Shown piece by piece: positions 34,110 to 43,451 of a DNA stretch of 64,000 nt. A program made the position numbers and the translations under genes. Numbering within the stretch: position 1 is the stretch's first letter; the number at the start of each line of letters is the position of its first letter. The stretch is from Actinomadura rayongensis (GTDB lineage Bacteria > Actinomycetota > Actinomycetes > Streptosporangiales > Streptosporangiaceae): NCBI RefSeq assembly GCF_009831215.1, contig NZ_WUTW01000001.1, positions 186,001-250,000 on the forward strand, given 5' to 3'. The notes under the pieces are model-generated. The model was not told where the DNA came from, searched no databases, and saw nothing but the letters and a program-made list of their open reading frames with translations.

Positions 34110-35453
34110 ATGACGCACGCTGCGGGTCCCGGCGCGCGCGGGCTGTCCGAGCAGATGCGGTACCGGCTGCTCGGTGTCGCGATGCTGCTGGTGATGGCCC
34201 TGCTGCTGGCGCTGACGGTGGCGCTGTTCAACAAGGCGCTGACCCCGGTCGTCCGGGTGAAGGTGGACGCGGAACGCGCGGGGCTCCAGCTCCTGCCGCA
34301 CTCCGACGTCAAGGTGCGCGGGCTGATCGTGGGCGAGGTCCGCGCGACGCACGCGACCGACAAGGGCGCGACGCTCGACCTCGCGCTCGACCCGGGCAAG
34401 GCCAAGCTCGTCCCGGACAACGTCCAGGCGCGGCTGCTGCCGAAGACGCTGTTCGGCGAGAAGTACGTGGACCTCCAGATCCCGGCGCAGCCGGGGCCGC
34501 TCGGGCTGCGCGCCGGCCAGGTGATCCGGCAGGACCGCTCCCAGGCCGCCGTCGAGATCGACCAGGTGCTGGACAACCTGCTGCCGCTGTTGCAGGCCGT
34601 CAAGCCCGAGGAGCTGAACGCGACGCTGAACGCGCTCGCGACGGCGCTGCAGGGCCGCGGCGACCAGCTCGGCCGCGACCTGGCGAAGGCCGACGACCTG
34701 CTGAAGCGGATCAACCCGCAGCTCGGGAACCTCGTCTACAACCTCAACGGCCTCGCCGACACCGCCGACGTCTACAACCGCGCGGCGCCCGACCTGCTGC
34801 AGACGTTCCGGAACCTGAACGTCACCAGCACGACGGTCACCGACAAGAAGGCGACGATCGAGCAGATCCTGCCGCAGACGACGGCGTTCGCCGGGCACGC
34901 CAACCGGTTCATGACGACCAACGCCCCGAAGATCATCGGGTTCAACGTGGCGAACCGGGCGGGCCTGGACCTCATCGCCAAGTACGCGCCGTCGCTGCCG
35001 TGCGTGTTCGAGGGGCTGGACAAGATCCGTCCGGAGATGGAGCGGGTCGCGGGCGCGAACGGGTCCACGACCTACAACCTGACGATCGAGATCGTGAAGC
35101 CGCGCCCCGGCTACAAGAACCCGCTGGACCTGCCGGAGGTCAAGGACTACCGCGGTCCGCGCTGCTACAACCTGCCGAACCCGAAGGTCCCCTTCCCCGA
35201 CTACCTCGCCCTGGACGGGACCGAGGACGACCTGTGGTGGAAGAACCCCGACCCGAAGGACGGCCCGACCACGACGACGCGGAACCGTCCGGTCTCCAAC
35301 GTCTTCGTCGACCCGGGCACGCAGATGAGCGAGAAGAACAAGATCAAGAACATCGTCGGGCCGCTCACCCGGACCGACGCCGACGACGTCTCCGACGTCG
35401 CGGCGCTGATGTTCGGCCCGCTCATGCAGGGATCGGTGGTGACCGTCAAGTGA
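34110..35453 (+). CDS. mceA: Mce family protein A
   Basis: MceA-F proteins assemble a hexameric lipid channel across the cell envelope. The 447-residue protein has one N-terminal membrane segment (LLGVAMLLVMALLLALTVAL). The MCE beta domain follows (SDVKVRGLIVGEVRATHATD ... LLPKTLFGEKYVDLQIP) and then a long helical region (about residues 150-300). It ends in a non-helical tail with KPRPGYKNPLDLPEVKDYRG. The ATG was chosen for GGGGTGACGGG upstream. Confidence 0.95.
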   Translation: MTHAAGPGARGLSEQMRYRLLGVAMLLVMALLLALTVALFNKALTPVVRVKVDAERAGLQLLPHSDVKVRGLIVGEVRATHATDKGATLDLALDPGKAKLVPDNVQARLLPKTLFGEKYVDLQIPAQPGPLGLRAGQVIRQDRSQAAVEIDQVLDNLLPLLQAVKPEELNATLNALATALQGRGDQLGRDLAKADDLLKRINPQLGNLVYNLNGLADTADVYNRAAPDLLQTFRNLNVTSTTVTDKKATIEQILPQTTAFAGHANRFMTTNAPKIIGFNVANRAGLDLIAKYAPSLPCVFEGLDKIRPEMERVAGANGSTTYNLTIEIVKPRPGYKNPLDLPEVKDYRGPRCYNLPNPKVPFPDYLALDGTEDDLWWKNPDPKDGPTTTTRNRPVSNVFVDPGTQMSEKNKIKNIVGPLTRTDADDVSDVAALMFGPLMQGSVVTVK

Positions 35454-36481
35454 AGACCATGAGCTCCGGCCTCAAGCTGCTCGTGTTCGTCGTGCTGACG
35501 TCGGTCGCGACCGGCGTCCTGGCGATGACGATCACCAACCAGCGGTTCTCCGGCACCCGCAGCTACAAGGCGATCTTCACCGACGTCGCGGGGCTGCTGA
35601 AGAACGACGACGTGCGGATCTCCGGCGTCCGCGTCGGCCAGGTCAAGAAGATCCGGCTGTTCCGCGGCAACCAGGCCGAGGTGACGTTCGACGTCGACAA
35701 GTCCGGCGCGCTCGCCGCCGGCCTGCCGACCTCCACGCAGGCGCAGATCCGCTACCGCAACCTCATGGGGCAGCGGTACCTGTCGCTGTCGCAGGGGCCG
35801 GGCGCCGCGAACCAGTACCTGCACCCGGGCGGAACGATCCCGGTCTCGCAGACGCAGCCCGCGCTGGACCTGACGGTCCTGTTCAACGGGTTCCGCCCGC
35901 TGTTCCAGGCGCTGGAGCCGAAGGACGTCAACACGCTCGCGACGCAGATCGTCCAGACCCTCCAGGGCGAGGGCGGGACGGTCAACAGCCTGCTCACCCA
36001 CGTCGCGTCGCTGACGAACACGCTCGCCGACCGCGACCGCGTCATCGGCCGCGTCATCGACAACCTCAACGAGGTGCTCGGCACGATCGACGCCCGGCAC
36101 GAGCAGGTGAACCAGATGGTCACCGACCTCGGCGGGCTCGTCGCCGGGCTGTCCAACGACCGGCAGGCGATCTTCGACTCGGTGTCGGCGATGAACGACC
36201 TCGCCGGGACGACCGCCGACCTGCTCAAGGACGGCCGCCCGGACATCAAGAACGACATCTCGGGCCTGAACCAGCTCGCCGCGACGCTGGCCGACAACCG
36301 CGGCGTCCTCGACAAGGGCCTGCAGCGGACGCCGTCGCGGCTGCGCGGGCTGATCAACATCTCCTCGTACGGCTCCTGGTTCAACATGTACATCTGCGGT
36401 CTCGACGCCCGCGTCCGGCTGCCCGGCGGCCCGGTGTACCAGACGCCCGCGATCATGAACGAGAACGCGAGGTGCAAGTGA
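35450..36481 (+). CDS. mceB: Mce family protein B
   Basis: The 343-residue protein has an N-terminal membrane segment (LKLLVFVVLTSVATGVLAM). The MCE domain follows (YKAIFTDVAGLLKNDDVRIS, GVRVGQVKKIRLF ... QIRYRNLMGQRYLSLSQG), then helical needle repeats. It ends with the short C-terminal SWFNMYICGLDARVRLPGG found in MceB-type proteins. The GTG overlaps the mceA stop (GTGA); an ATG three codons on is an alternative. Confidence 0.95.
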   Translation: MKTMSSGLKLLVFVVLTSVATGVLAMTITNQRFSGTRSYKAIFTDVAGLLKNDDVRISGVRVGQVKKIRLFRGNQAEVTFDVDKSGALAAGLPTSTQAQIRYRNLMGQRYLSLSQGPGAANQYLHPGGTIPVSQTQPALDLTVLFNGFRPLFQALEPKDVNTLATQIVQTLQGEGGTVNSLLTHVASLTNTLADRDRVIGRVIDNLNEVLGTIDARHEQVNQMVTDLGGLVAGLSNDRQAIFDSVSAMNDLAGTTADLLKDGRPDIKNDISGLNQLAATLADNRGVLDKGLQRTPSRLRGLINISSYGSWFNMYICGLDARVRLPGGPVYQTPAIMNENARCK

Positions 36482-37536
36482 TGAGGGTTCCGTTCCGGGC
36501 GCGCAATCCCGTCCCCATCGCCGTCGCCGGGTTCGCGGTCATCGTCGCGGCGCTGCTGCTGGCGATGAACCTGAAGAACATCCCGTTCTTCACCGGCGGC
36601 AAGACCCACACCGCGTCGTTCGCCGAGGCGGCCGGGCTGAAGTCCGGCGAGGAGGTGCGGATCGCGGGCGTGAAGGTCGGCCAGGTCACCGCGCTCGACC
36701 TCGCGGGCGACCACGTCAGGGTCACCTTCCGGGTGGACGACGGCGTGCGGCTCGGCGCGCTCACCCGCGCCGAGATCAAGATCAAGACGATGCTCGGCCA
36801 GCACTACCTGGCGCTGGACCCGCGCGGCGGCGGCACGCTCGGCCGCAACATCCCGCTGGACCGGACGGCGACGCCGTTCGAGGTCGTCCCGGCGATCAGC
36901 GAGCTGGGCCAGCGCGTCGGGAAGATCGACACGCAGCAGGTCGCGAAGTCGTTCAACACGCTGTCGGAGACGTTCCAGAACTCCCCGGAGGAGATCAAGG
37001 CGTCCCTGCAGGGGCTGCGGCGGCTGTCGAACACGGTCGCGTCCCGCGACGACCAGCTCCACGAGCTGGCCGGACGCGCCAAGGACGTCTCCGGGCTCCT
37101 CGCCGACCGCAACCAGGACCTCAGCAAGCTCATCGCCGACGCCAACAAGGTGATGCAGGCCGTCCAGGCGCGCCGGGACGTGATCCACCAGCTCCTGGTG
37201 AACACCGTCCTGTTCTCCCAGCAGGTCAACGGGCTGATCAACGACAACAACGCCCAGCTCCGGCCGATGCTCGACAACCTGCAGAAGGTCAGCGCGGTCC
37301 TGCTGAAGAACCAGGACAACCTGGACAAGACGCTGAAGTACTTCGCGCCGTACGTCCGGCAGTTCACCGACGTCACGGGCACCGGCCGCTGGTTCGACAG
37401 CTACATCCAGAACCTGCTGCCCATCCCCGCGTCCATCAAGGACCCCGCGCCCCAGCAGAACGGCGGCGGCACCCGGGGGCCGAGCCAGCCCAACCCGTCC
37501 GGCAACAAGGACAACCCGTTGCCGTTCCTCCCGTAG
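36481..37536 (+). CDS. mceC: Mce family protein C
   Basis: The 351-residue protein has a membrane segment (PIAVAGFAVIVAALLLAMNL), then the MCE domain (HTASFAEAAGLKSGEEVRIA, GVKVGQVTALDLAGDHV ... IKTMLGQHYLALDPRG). Long helices follow and a Pro/Gln/Gly/Asn-rich C-terminal tail closes it. GAGGTG lies 6 nt before the ATG; two GTG codons just upstream are other possible starts. It overlaps the end of mceB. Confidence 0.94.
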   Translation: MRVPFRARNPVPIAVAGFAVIVAALLLAMNLKNIPFFTGGKTHTASFAEAAGLKSGEEVRIAGVKVGQVTALDLAGDHVRVTFRVDDGVRLGALTRAEIKIKTMLGQHYLALDPRGGGTLGRNIPLDRTATPFEVVPAISELGQRVGKIDTQQVAKSFNTLSETFQNSPEEIKASLQGLRRLSNTVASRDDQLHELAGRAKDVSGLLADRNQDLSKLIADANKVMQAVQARRDVIHQLLVNTVLFSQQVNGLINDNNAQLRPMLDNLQKVSAVLLKNQDNLDKTLKYFAPYVRQFTDVTGTGRWFDSYIQNLLPIPASIKDPAPQQNGGGTRGPSQPNPSGNKDNPLPFLP

Positions 37537-37552
37537 CAGGCAGGTCATTCCA

Positions 37553-38773
37553 GTGCGCAACTCAGCGACCATTCTCCGCGTCGGGGCCGGCGTCCTCGCC
37601 CTCGCGGTGCTGGCGGCCGTCCTGGTGGTACTGCTGCGCGAGCCGAAGCAGCGGCACCTGACGGCGTACTTCACCAGCACCGTCGGCCTCTACAAGGGCG
37701 CGGACGTCCGGATCCTCGGCATCTCGGTCGGCCGCGTCACCGGCGTGAAGCCGACCGGCGACGCCGTCCGCGTCGACCTGGAGTACGACGCCAAGTACAA
37801 GGTCCCGGCGAACGCCCAGGCGGTCATCGTCAACCAGACGCTGGTGTCGGACCGGTACGTCCAGCTCACGCCCGTCTACAAGGGCGGCGCGGTCCTCGCC
37901 GACGACACGACGCTGCCGGTCAGCCGGACCGTCGTCCCCGTCGAGGTGGACGAGGTCACCGGCAGCCTCAGCGACCTCAGCAAGGCCCTCGGCCCCGAGG
38001 GCGCCAACCAGGACGGGTCCCTGTCGCGGCTCCTCCAGGTCGGCGCCAACAACCTCAGCGGCCAGGGCACCGACATCCGGCAGACGATCTCCGACACCGC
38101 CAAGATGCTGGACACCTTCAGCGCCGACCGCGGCGACATCGCCAAGACGATCGAGAACCTGCGGATCATCACCGACGCGATGAAGGCCAGCGACGGGCAG
38201 ATCAAGGAGTTCAACACCCGGCTGAACGGCGTGTCCGGGCAGCTCGCGGGGGAGAAGGAGGAGCTGAGCGCGGCGCTGAACACGCTCGGGCCGACGCTGC
38301 GCAACGTCCAGAAGTTCGTGAAGGACAACCGCAAGGACCTGTCCACGAGCGTCCGGCAGCTCGCCCAGATCACCGGCGTGCTCGTCAAGGAGAAGGACGC
38401 GCTCACCGACGCCCTCACCAACGCGCCCCTCGCCATCAACAACCTCGCCCGCGCCTACGACCCGATCAGCGGCACCATCCACACCCGCGACAACTTCAAG
38501 CAGTTCGACAACCTCGCGGACTGGATCTGCTCCCTCGCCTACTCGGTCGGCACCCCGCCCAAGCAGTGCCTGGACTTCGTGACCCCCTACAACGGCATCG
38601 GCAAGGCCCTCGCGGGCTTCAGCCTCGACCTGTCGTGGATCACGGCCCTCACCACGCACTACGACCCGGTGCCGATCCCGCCCGACGCCTACGGCCCGAA
38701 CGGCAAAAAGGCGACGAGCCAGGTCCGCAAGCCCCGCGACATCAACGCGCTTCTCCCCGGAGGTGGCCAGTGA
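37553..38773 (+). CDS. mceD: Mce family protein D
   Basis: The 406-residue protein has a membrane segment (GVLALAVLAAVLVVLLREPK). The MCE domain follows (TAYFTSTVGLYKGADVRILG, ISVGRVTGVKPTGDAV ... VIVNQTLVSDRYVQLTPVY), then helical needle segments. The C-terminal region has two cysteines (WICSLAYSVGTPPKQCLDF) that may form a disulfide in the periplasm-like space. It overlaps mceE by 4 nt. Confidence 0.94.
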   Translation: MRNSATILRVGAGVLALAVLAAVLVVLLREPKQRHLTAYFTSTVGLYKGADVRILGISVGRVTGVKPTGDAVRVDLEYDAKYKVPANAQAVIVNQTLVSDRYVQLTPVYKGGAVLADDTTLPVSRTVVPVEVDEVTGSLSDLSKALGPEGANQDGSLSRLLQVGANNLSGQGTDIRQTISDTAKMLDTFSADRGDIAKTIENLRIITDAMKASDGQIKEFNTRLNGVSGQLAGEKEELSAALNTLGPTLRNVQKFVKDNRKDLSTSVRQLAQITGVLVKEKDALTDALTNAPLAINNLARAYDPISGTIHTRDNFKQFDNLADWICSLAYSVGTPPKQCLDFVTPYNGIGKALAGFSLDLSWITALTTHYDPVPIPPDAYGPNGKKATSQVRKPRDINALLPGGGQ

Positions 38774-40026
38774 TCCGGCGCGCGACCAGGCTCGGCGTCC
38801 TCGCGGCCGGGACGGCGGCGGCGCTGTCCGGCTGCGGGTTCAACGGCGTGTCGTCCCTGCCGCTGCCCGGCGGGCCCGGGCTCGGCGGCCACCCGATCAC
38901 CGTCAGGATCGAGTTCGCCAACGTGCTGGACCTCGTCCCGCAGTCGGTGGTCAAGGTCAACGACGTGTCGGTCGGCAAGGTGTCCAAGGTCCAGCTCGCG
39001 GGCGGGGACGGCGGCTGGCACGCCCTCGTCACCGTCCGGATCCGCAGGGACGCCGACCTGCCCGACAACGCCGTCGCGTCCGTCGACCAGACCAGCCTGC
39101 TCGGCGAGAAGTTCATCTCGCTGTCGCCGCCGCCGAACGAGCAGCCGAGCGCGAACCGGCTGTCGACCGGCGACCTCATCCCGCTCGCGCGCACGTCGCG
39201 GGGCACCGAGGTCGAAGAGGTCCTGTCGGCGATGTCGCTGCTGCTCAACGGCGGCGGCATCGAGCAGGTCTCCACGATCACCCACGAGCTGACCGCCGCG
39301 ATGAACGGGCGCGAGTCCACGATCAAGTCCGTCCTCGGGCGGGTCGACACGTTCGTCGGGACGCTCGACCGCAACCGCGCCTCGATCACCCGCGCGCTCG
39401 ACAGCATCGACCGGCTCTCGGCCAAGCTGTCGGACGAGCGCGCCACGATCCGCGACACGATCGACAAGACCGGGCCGGCGCTGACCGTCCTCAACCAGAA
39501 CCGCGCGGACCTCACCAAGATGCTCACCGCCCTGGACAAGCTCAGCCGCACCACCACGAACGTGATCAACCGGTCGCGGGACGACCTGCTCGCCAACCTC
39601 AAGGACCTGGACGTCACCGTCCGGAACCTCAACAAGGCGGGCGACAAGCTGCCCAAGAACCTGGAAGCGCTGATCAACTTCCCGTTCCCGACGACGTTCG
39701 GGAACGTCGTCAAGGGCGACTACGGCAACGTCAAGCTCACCGTGGACCTGGACTTCGACTCCATCTCCCAGAACCTGCTCGGCGGCACCGACCTGGACCC
39801 CGCGCTCGGCGGCAAGCAGATGGCGTCCCAGCTCAAGGTCCCGAACGTGGCGCTGCCGCAGTCGCCGGTCGGCGCGCTGCCCGACGCGCCCGCCACCGGG
39901 CAGGGGGCCGCGCCGACACCGTCCGCCACCCCGACGACCAGCCCGTCGCCGACCGGTAAGACGGGCAAGCCCCGCGCCGCAGGACGCGGCGACGTCGGCA
40001 GCCTGATGATGGGGGGCCTGTCGTGA
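38770..40026 (+). CDS. mceE: Mce family lipoprotein E (LprK-like)
   Basis: The fifth Mce protein of actinobacterial operons is a lipoprotein, and this one fits: VIRRATRLGVLAAGTAAA is followed by lipobox LSGC. The MCE domain follows (VRIEFANVLDLVPQSVVKVN, DVSVGKVSKVQLAGG ... SVDQTSLLGEKFISLSPP), then long helices. The C-terminal tail is Pro/Ser/Thr/Lys-rich. It has 418 residues. The GTG start overlaps the mceD stop, and mceF overlaps its own end by 4 nt. Confidence 0.95.
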   Translation: MIRRATRLGVLAAGTAAALSGCGFNGVSSLPLPGGPGLGGHPITVRIEFANVLDLVPQSVVKVNDVSVGKVSKVQLAGGDGGWHALVTVRIRRDADLPDNAVASVDQTSLLGEKFISLSPPPNEQPSANRLSTGDLIPLARTSRGTEVEEVLSAMSLLLNGGGIEQVSTITHELTAAMNGRESTIKSVLGRVDTFVGTLDRNRASITRALDSIDRLSAKLSDERATIRDTIDKTGPALTVLNQNRADLTKMLTALDKLSRTTTNVINRSRDDLLANLKDLDVTVRNLNKAGDKLPKNLEALINFPFPTTFGNVVKGDYGNVKLTVDLDFDSISQNLLGGTDLDPALGGKQMASQLKVPNVALPQSPVGALPDAPATGQGAAPTPSATPTTSPSPTGKTGKPRAAGRGDVGSLMMGGLS

Positions 40027-41429
40027 TCCTCAAGCGCGGCGTCAAGTTCCAGCTGCTCGTCTTCGCCGTCATCACGGTCGTGGGCGTCTCGATCGTGGCC
40101 GTGAAGTACATCGGCTTCGGACGCGGGCTGCTCGGCAAGCAGTACACCGCCTACGTCGACCTCACCGACTCCGGCGGCGTGTTCACCAACGCCGAGGTCA
40201 CCTACCGGGGCGTCCCGGTCGGACGGGTCGGGCCGATCGAGCTGACCCGCGACGGCATCCGCGTCAAGCTCGTCCTGGAGCGGCAGAAGGGCCGCGAGAT
40301 CCCGCGCGAGGGGCTGCGCGCGATCGTCGCGAACCGGTCGGCGATCGGCGAGCAGTACATCGACCTCCAGCCGTCGGTCGCGCTGCGCAAGGGCGTTCCG
40401 ACGCTGGACCAGGGCAGGCCGTACACGATCCCGAAGGAGAACACGGCGCTGCCGGTCTCGACCGCCGACCTGCTGCGGAACGTGAACCAGCTCGTCAGCT
40501 CCGTCGACCCCAAGAACCTCGGGACGATCGTGGACGAGCTGGACAAGGCGTTCGCCGGCTCCGCCACCGACCTCCAGAAGATCCTGGACGACACCGACCG
40601 CCTCATCGACACCGCGAACCAGGCGTACCCGGACACCAAGAAGCTGCTGGAGAACGGCCGGACCGTCCTCGACACCCAGCGCAGCGAGGGCGCCAACATC
40701 GAGGGCTTCGCCAGGAACCTCAACACGCTCACCGCCGCGCTGCGCAAGGACGACCCGGCTCTGCGGGGCACGATCGACGCCGTCCCGGGCGCGGTGTCCC
40801 AGACCGACAAGCTGATCAGCGGCCTGGACCCGACGCTGCCCGTCCTGCTCGCCAACCTGACGACGACGGGCCAGATCATCACGTCCCGCGCCAACGGCCT
40901 GCGGTCGCTGCTCATCCTGTACCCGGTGACGCTGGCGGGCGCGTCGACCGTCATGCCGGGCGACGGCACCCAGCACATGGGCCTGGAGCTGAACTTCAAC
41001 TCCCCGCCCGTCTGCGAGAAGGGCTACACCGCCAAGCGGCGCTGGCCGCAGGACACCTCGGTGCGCGAGCCCGACCTCAACGCCGGGTGCAAGCTCCCGA
41101 AGAGTTCGCAGAGCGACGTGCGCGGCACCCGCAACATCCCGCAGGACGCCCTGCTGCCCTACCCGAAGGTCCCCGCAGGGGCGACCGACGGCGCCGGATT
41201 CCCGGCGGGCGGCGCGACCGGCGGGACGAAGAACGCGACCGGCAACAAGGCCGCGACCTCGGCGAACACGGACGGAACGGTCGCGTTCGCCGGGTACGAT
41301 CCGACCACCGGAACGGCCTACGGGCCCGACGGGACGCGCTACACCATGCCCCGCACCGCCGGGGTCCGTGAGCTGGGGGAGGAGGCCTCATGGAAGTGGC
41401 TGCTGGTAGGGCCGCTCAGCCAGTCCTGA
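40023..41429 (+). CDS. mceF: Mce family protein F
   Basis: The 468-residue protein has a membrane segment (FQLLVFAVITVVGVSIVAVK). The MCE domain follows (TAYVDLTDSGGVFTNAEVTY, RGVPVGRVGPIELTRDGI ... ANRSAIGEQYIDLQPSV), then helical repeats. The C-terminal domain has CEKGYTAKRRWP and a flexible Gly/Thr/Ala-rich segment, ending in FAGYDPTTGTAYGPDGTRY, typical of MceF. It overlaps the next gene by 40 nt, giving strong coupling. Confidence 0.95.
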   Translation: MILKRGVKFQLLVFAVITVVGVSIVAVKYIGFGRGLLGKQYTAYVDLTDSGGVFTNAEVTYRGVPVGRVGPIELTRDGIRVKLVLERQKGREIPREGLRAIVANRSAIGEQYIDLQPSVALRKGVPTLDQGRPYTIPKENTALPVSTADLLRNVNQLVSSVDPKNLGTIVDELDKAFAGSATDLQKILDDTDRLIDTANQAYPDTKKLLENGRTVLDTQRSEGANIEGFARNLNTLTAALRKDDPALRGTIDAVPGAVSQTDKLISGLDPTLPVLLANLTTTGQIITSRANGLRSLLILYPVTLAGASTVMPGDGTQHMGLELNFNSPPVCEKGYTAKRRWPQDTSVREPDLNAGCKLPKSSQSDVRGTRNIPQDALLPYPKVPAGATDGAGFPAGGATGGTKNATGNKAATSANTDGTVAFAGYDPTTGTAYGPDGTRYTMPRTAGVRELGEEASWKWLLVGPLSQS

Positions 41430-41908
41430 CCGCACGCCTCGCGGCGATCGGGGTCCTGATCCTCGTGGCCGCCGCGCTCGGGGTGTACGTCGCGGTCGTC
41501 GGGCTGCGCGTGAAGGACGGCAGCGATTCGGCGACGCAGCGGGACCGCGCCGTCCAGGCGGCGCGGCAGCTCGGGGTCAACCTCAACACGCTGGACTACC
41601 AGAACGGCCAGCGCGACATCGACCGTATCGTCGCCGGGACGACCGGCAAGCTGAAGGACCAGCTCGCCGGCCAGTCCAAGGCGCTCCTGGACCGGCTCAC
41701 CCAGACCAAGGCCCGGACGACGGTCAGCGACCCGCAGGCCGCGGTCGTCTCGATCGACGACGACTCCGCCGAGATCATGGTGTCGATGAACGCCACCGTC
41801 ACCAACGAGAAGGTCAAGAACGCCGCCCCCCAGTACTGGCGGCTCCTGATGGACCTCGACCGGCACGGTGACCGCTGGCTCGTGTCGAACATGGAGATGG
41901 TTCCGTGA
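41390..41908 (+). CDS. Mce-associated membrane protein 1
   Basis: Mce-associated (Mas/Mam) proteins follow mceF in actinobacteria and help stabilise or fuel the complex. The 172-residue protein has one N-terminal membrane helix (LAAIGVLILVAAALGVYVAV). A coiled region follows (RDRAVQAARQLGVNLNTLDY), then a cystatin-like/SnoaL-like beta domain ending in YWRLLMDLDRHGDRWLVSNM. A GGGGGAGGAGGCCTC site precedes the ATG. It overlaps both neighbours. Confidence 0.9.
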   Translation: MEVAAGRAAQPVLTARLAAIGVLILVAAALGVYVAVVGLRVKDGSDSATQRDRAVQAARQLGVNLNTLDYQNGQRDIDRIVAGTTGKLKDQLAGQSKALLDRLTQTKARTTVSDPQAAVVSIDDDSAEIMVSMNATVTNEKVKNAAPQYWRLLMDLDRHGDRWLVSNMEMVP

Positions 41909-43062
41909 CGATGCTCAGGCGGGGCAAGCGCTCCGGAACGGACGACGAGGGCACGGCCGTCGAGGAGACGCCGGAGGAGACCGTGGCGGACGAGGCAGTG
42001 GAGACGCCGGAGAGCGCGCGGGCGCGCCGGGCCGCCGAGCGCGCGCGGGAGGCCGCCCGTGTGGCGGAACTCGCGGAAGAGGCCGCCGAGCGGGCGCGCG
42101 AGGCGGCGCGGCTGGCGCAGGTCGCCGCCGAGGCCGCCGGCCGGGTGGACGACGACCCGCTGGACGCCGAGGACGAGACGGCCGACCCGAAGACCGCCGC
42201 GACCGACGAGCCCGCCCCGGCGGACGCCGCCGACGCCGGAAAGCCGGATGAGCAGGCCGCCCCCAAGGCCGCCGCCGCGACGGTCGAGGAGACCGATGCC
42301 GCCGACGCGAAGGTCGGCACAGGCGCGAAGCCCGACGCCGACGCGGACCCGGAAACCGACGCCGACGCCGGTGTCGAGGGCGCGGCGGACGCCGACACGG
42401 ACGCGAAAGCCGACGCGAAGGCCGACACGGCGGACGACGCCGCCGCGGCGGACGACGCCGAGGCGAAGAATGAGCCCGCCAAGGGCAAAAAGAGCGGCGC
42501 CGCGGCCAAGGTGAAGTTCGAGCGCGGCACGTCCTCGGTCAAGAAAACGGACGCCGCGCCCGGGTTCCTCGCCCGCGTGTCGTCGTGGAGCACGCAGATC
42601 ATCGCCGCGCTGGCGGTCGTCGTCGTGGCGCTGGCCGTCGCCGGCGTCGTCCTGACGATGAAGGACCGGGACCGGAAGGCGACCGAGCAGGGCACCCGGG
42701 ACGCGACGGTCGCGGCGTCGCGCGTCGCGCAGGCCGTGTCGTCCTACGACTACCGGACGCTGAAGGACGACTTCAAGGCCGCGTCCCAGCTCACCACCGG
42801 CACGCTCCACACCCAGTTCGACAAGTTCGCCCAGCAGCTCACCGCGATGGCGACCGAGCAGCAGGCCGTCTCCACCACGACGGTGCTGAAGTCCGGCGCG
42901 CTGACGACGGGCGCGGACAAGGTGGACGTCCTCGTCTACGCCAACCGCAACACCACCACCAAGAACGACAAGCAGCAGCGGCTGCCGGAGCCGCTGCGGA
43001 TCCGGATCACGATGGAGAAGAAGGGCGGCCACTGGCTGGCGTCCAAGCTCGTCGTCCTGTGA
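41905..43062 (+). CDS. Mce-associated membrane protein 2 with Asp/Ala-rich leader
   Basis: The 385-residue protein is a paralogue of the preceding one at its C-terminus: membrane helix WSTQIIAALAVVVVALAVAG, then DATVAASRVAQAVSSYDYRT and a beta domain ending EKKGGHWLASKLVVL. Its about 220-residue N-terminus is unusual. It has an Ala/Arg/Glu-rich predicted coiled coil (about residues 35-80), then a low-complexity Asp/Ala/Lys/Glu tract (DADADPETDADAG, ADADTDAKADAKAD). The leader is presumably cytoplasmic. GTG overlaps the previous stop. It is the last gene of the mce operon. Confidence 0.88.
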   Translation: MTMLRRGKRSGTDDEGTAVEETPEETVADEAVETPESARARRAAERAREAARVAELAEEAAERAREAARLAQVAAEAAGRVDDDPLDAEDETADPKTAATDEPAPADAADAGKPDEQAAPKAAAATVEETDAADAKVGTGAKPDADADPETDADAGVEGAADADTDAKADAKADTADDAAAADDAEAKNEPAKGKKSGAAAKVKFERGTSSVKKTDAAPGFLARVSSWSTQIIAALAVVVVALAVAGVVLTMKDRDRKATEQGTRDATVAASRVAQAVSSYDYRTLKDDFKAASQLTTGTLHTQFDKFAQQLTAMATEQQAVSTTTVLKSGALTTGADKVDVLVYANRNTTTKNDKQQRLPEPLRIRITMEKKGGHWLASKLVVL

Positions 43063-43091
43063 GACGGACCCGCTGAGCGGTCCGCGCGTCC

Positions 43092-43124
43092 GAAGCGGCC
43101 GTCCCCGTCGGGGGCGGTCGCTTC
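43092..43124. terminator. Terminator of the mce operon
   Basis: GAAGCGGCCGTCCCC pairs with GGGGGCGGTCGCTTC (two wobbles) around a GTC loop, 29 nt after the last stop codon of the operon. Confidence 0.8.
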
Positions 43125-43282
43125 ACACGTTCCCGGGCGATACCGGGCAGTGGCGGAAGGGCCCGTAAACTATGGCCTTCCTCACTGCAGGTCAGGGCCT
43201 GAAAAGTCCAAGTCCGCTCTTGACTAGCGGCGCGGGAGAAGCGATGCTCGCAGGCAACGTGATGCATACTGCGGTGCTGTAC

Positions 43283-43311
43283 TTGCAAGCGGTGTAGCGG
43301 TCGGCTACACT
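43283..43311 (+). promoter_or_regulatory. rpoB promoter
   Basis: TTGCAA (43283-43288), a 17-nt spacer, then TACACT (43306-43311). Transcription would start near 43318, about 134 nt before the rpoB start. Further -10-like boxes, TAAACT (43166) and CATACT (about 43264), suggest extra upstream promoters; a TTGACT lies at 43220. Confidence 0.7.
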
Positions 43312-43451
43312 GCTCCTTTGCGCTGCCCTCTGACTTTCCCCGTGTGAGAGCAACCCTGCCTGCGCCCGCTTTGGAGCTTTCGTCGGCAGTCTCGCGCCCG
43401 GGGACGTCTGGCGTGCGTGTCGTCACCCGCGAGCCCTCGGAAGGACCACTC

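Noticed and set aside
36472..36481. GTG codons just upstream of the mceC ATG as starts
   Set aside because: GAGGTG is best placed for the ATG; the choice changes only three residues.
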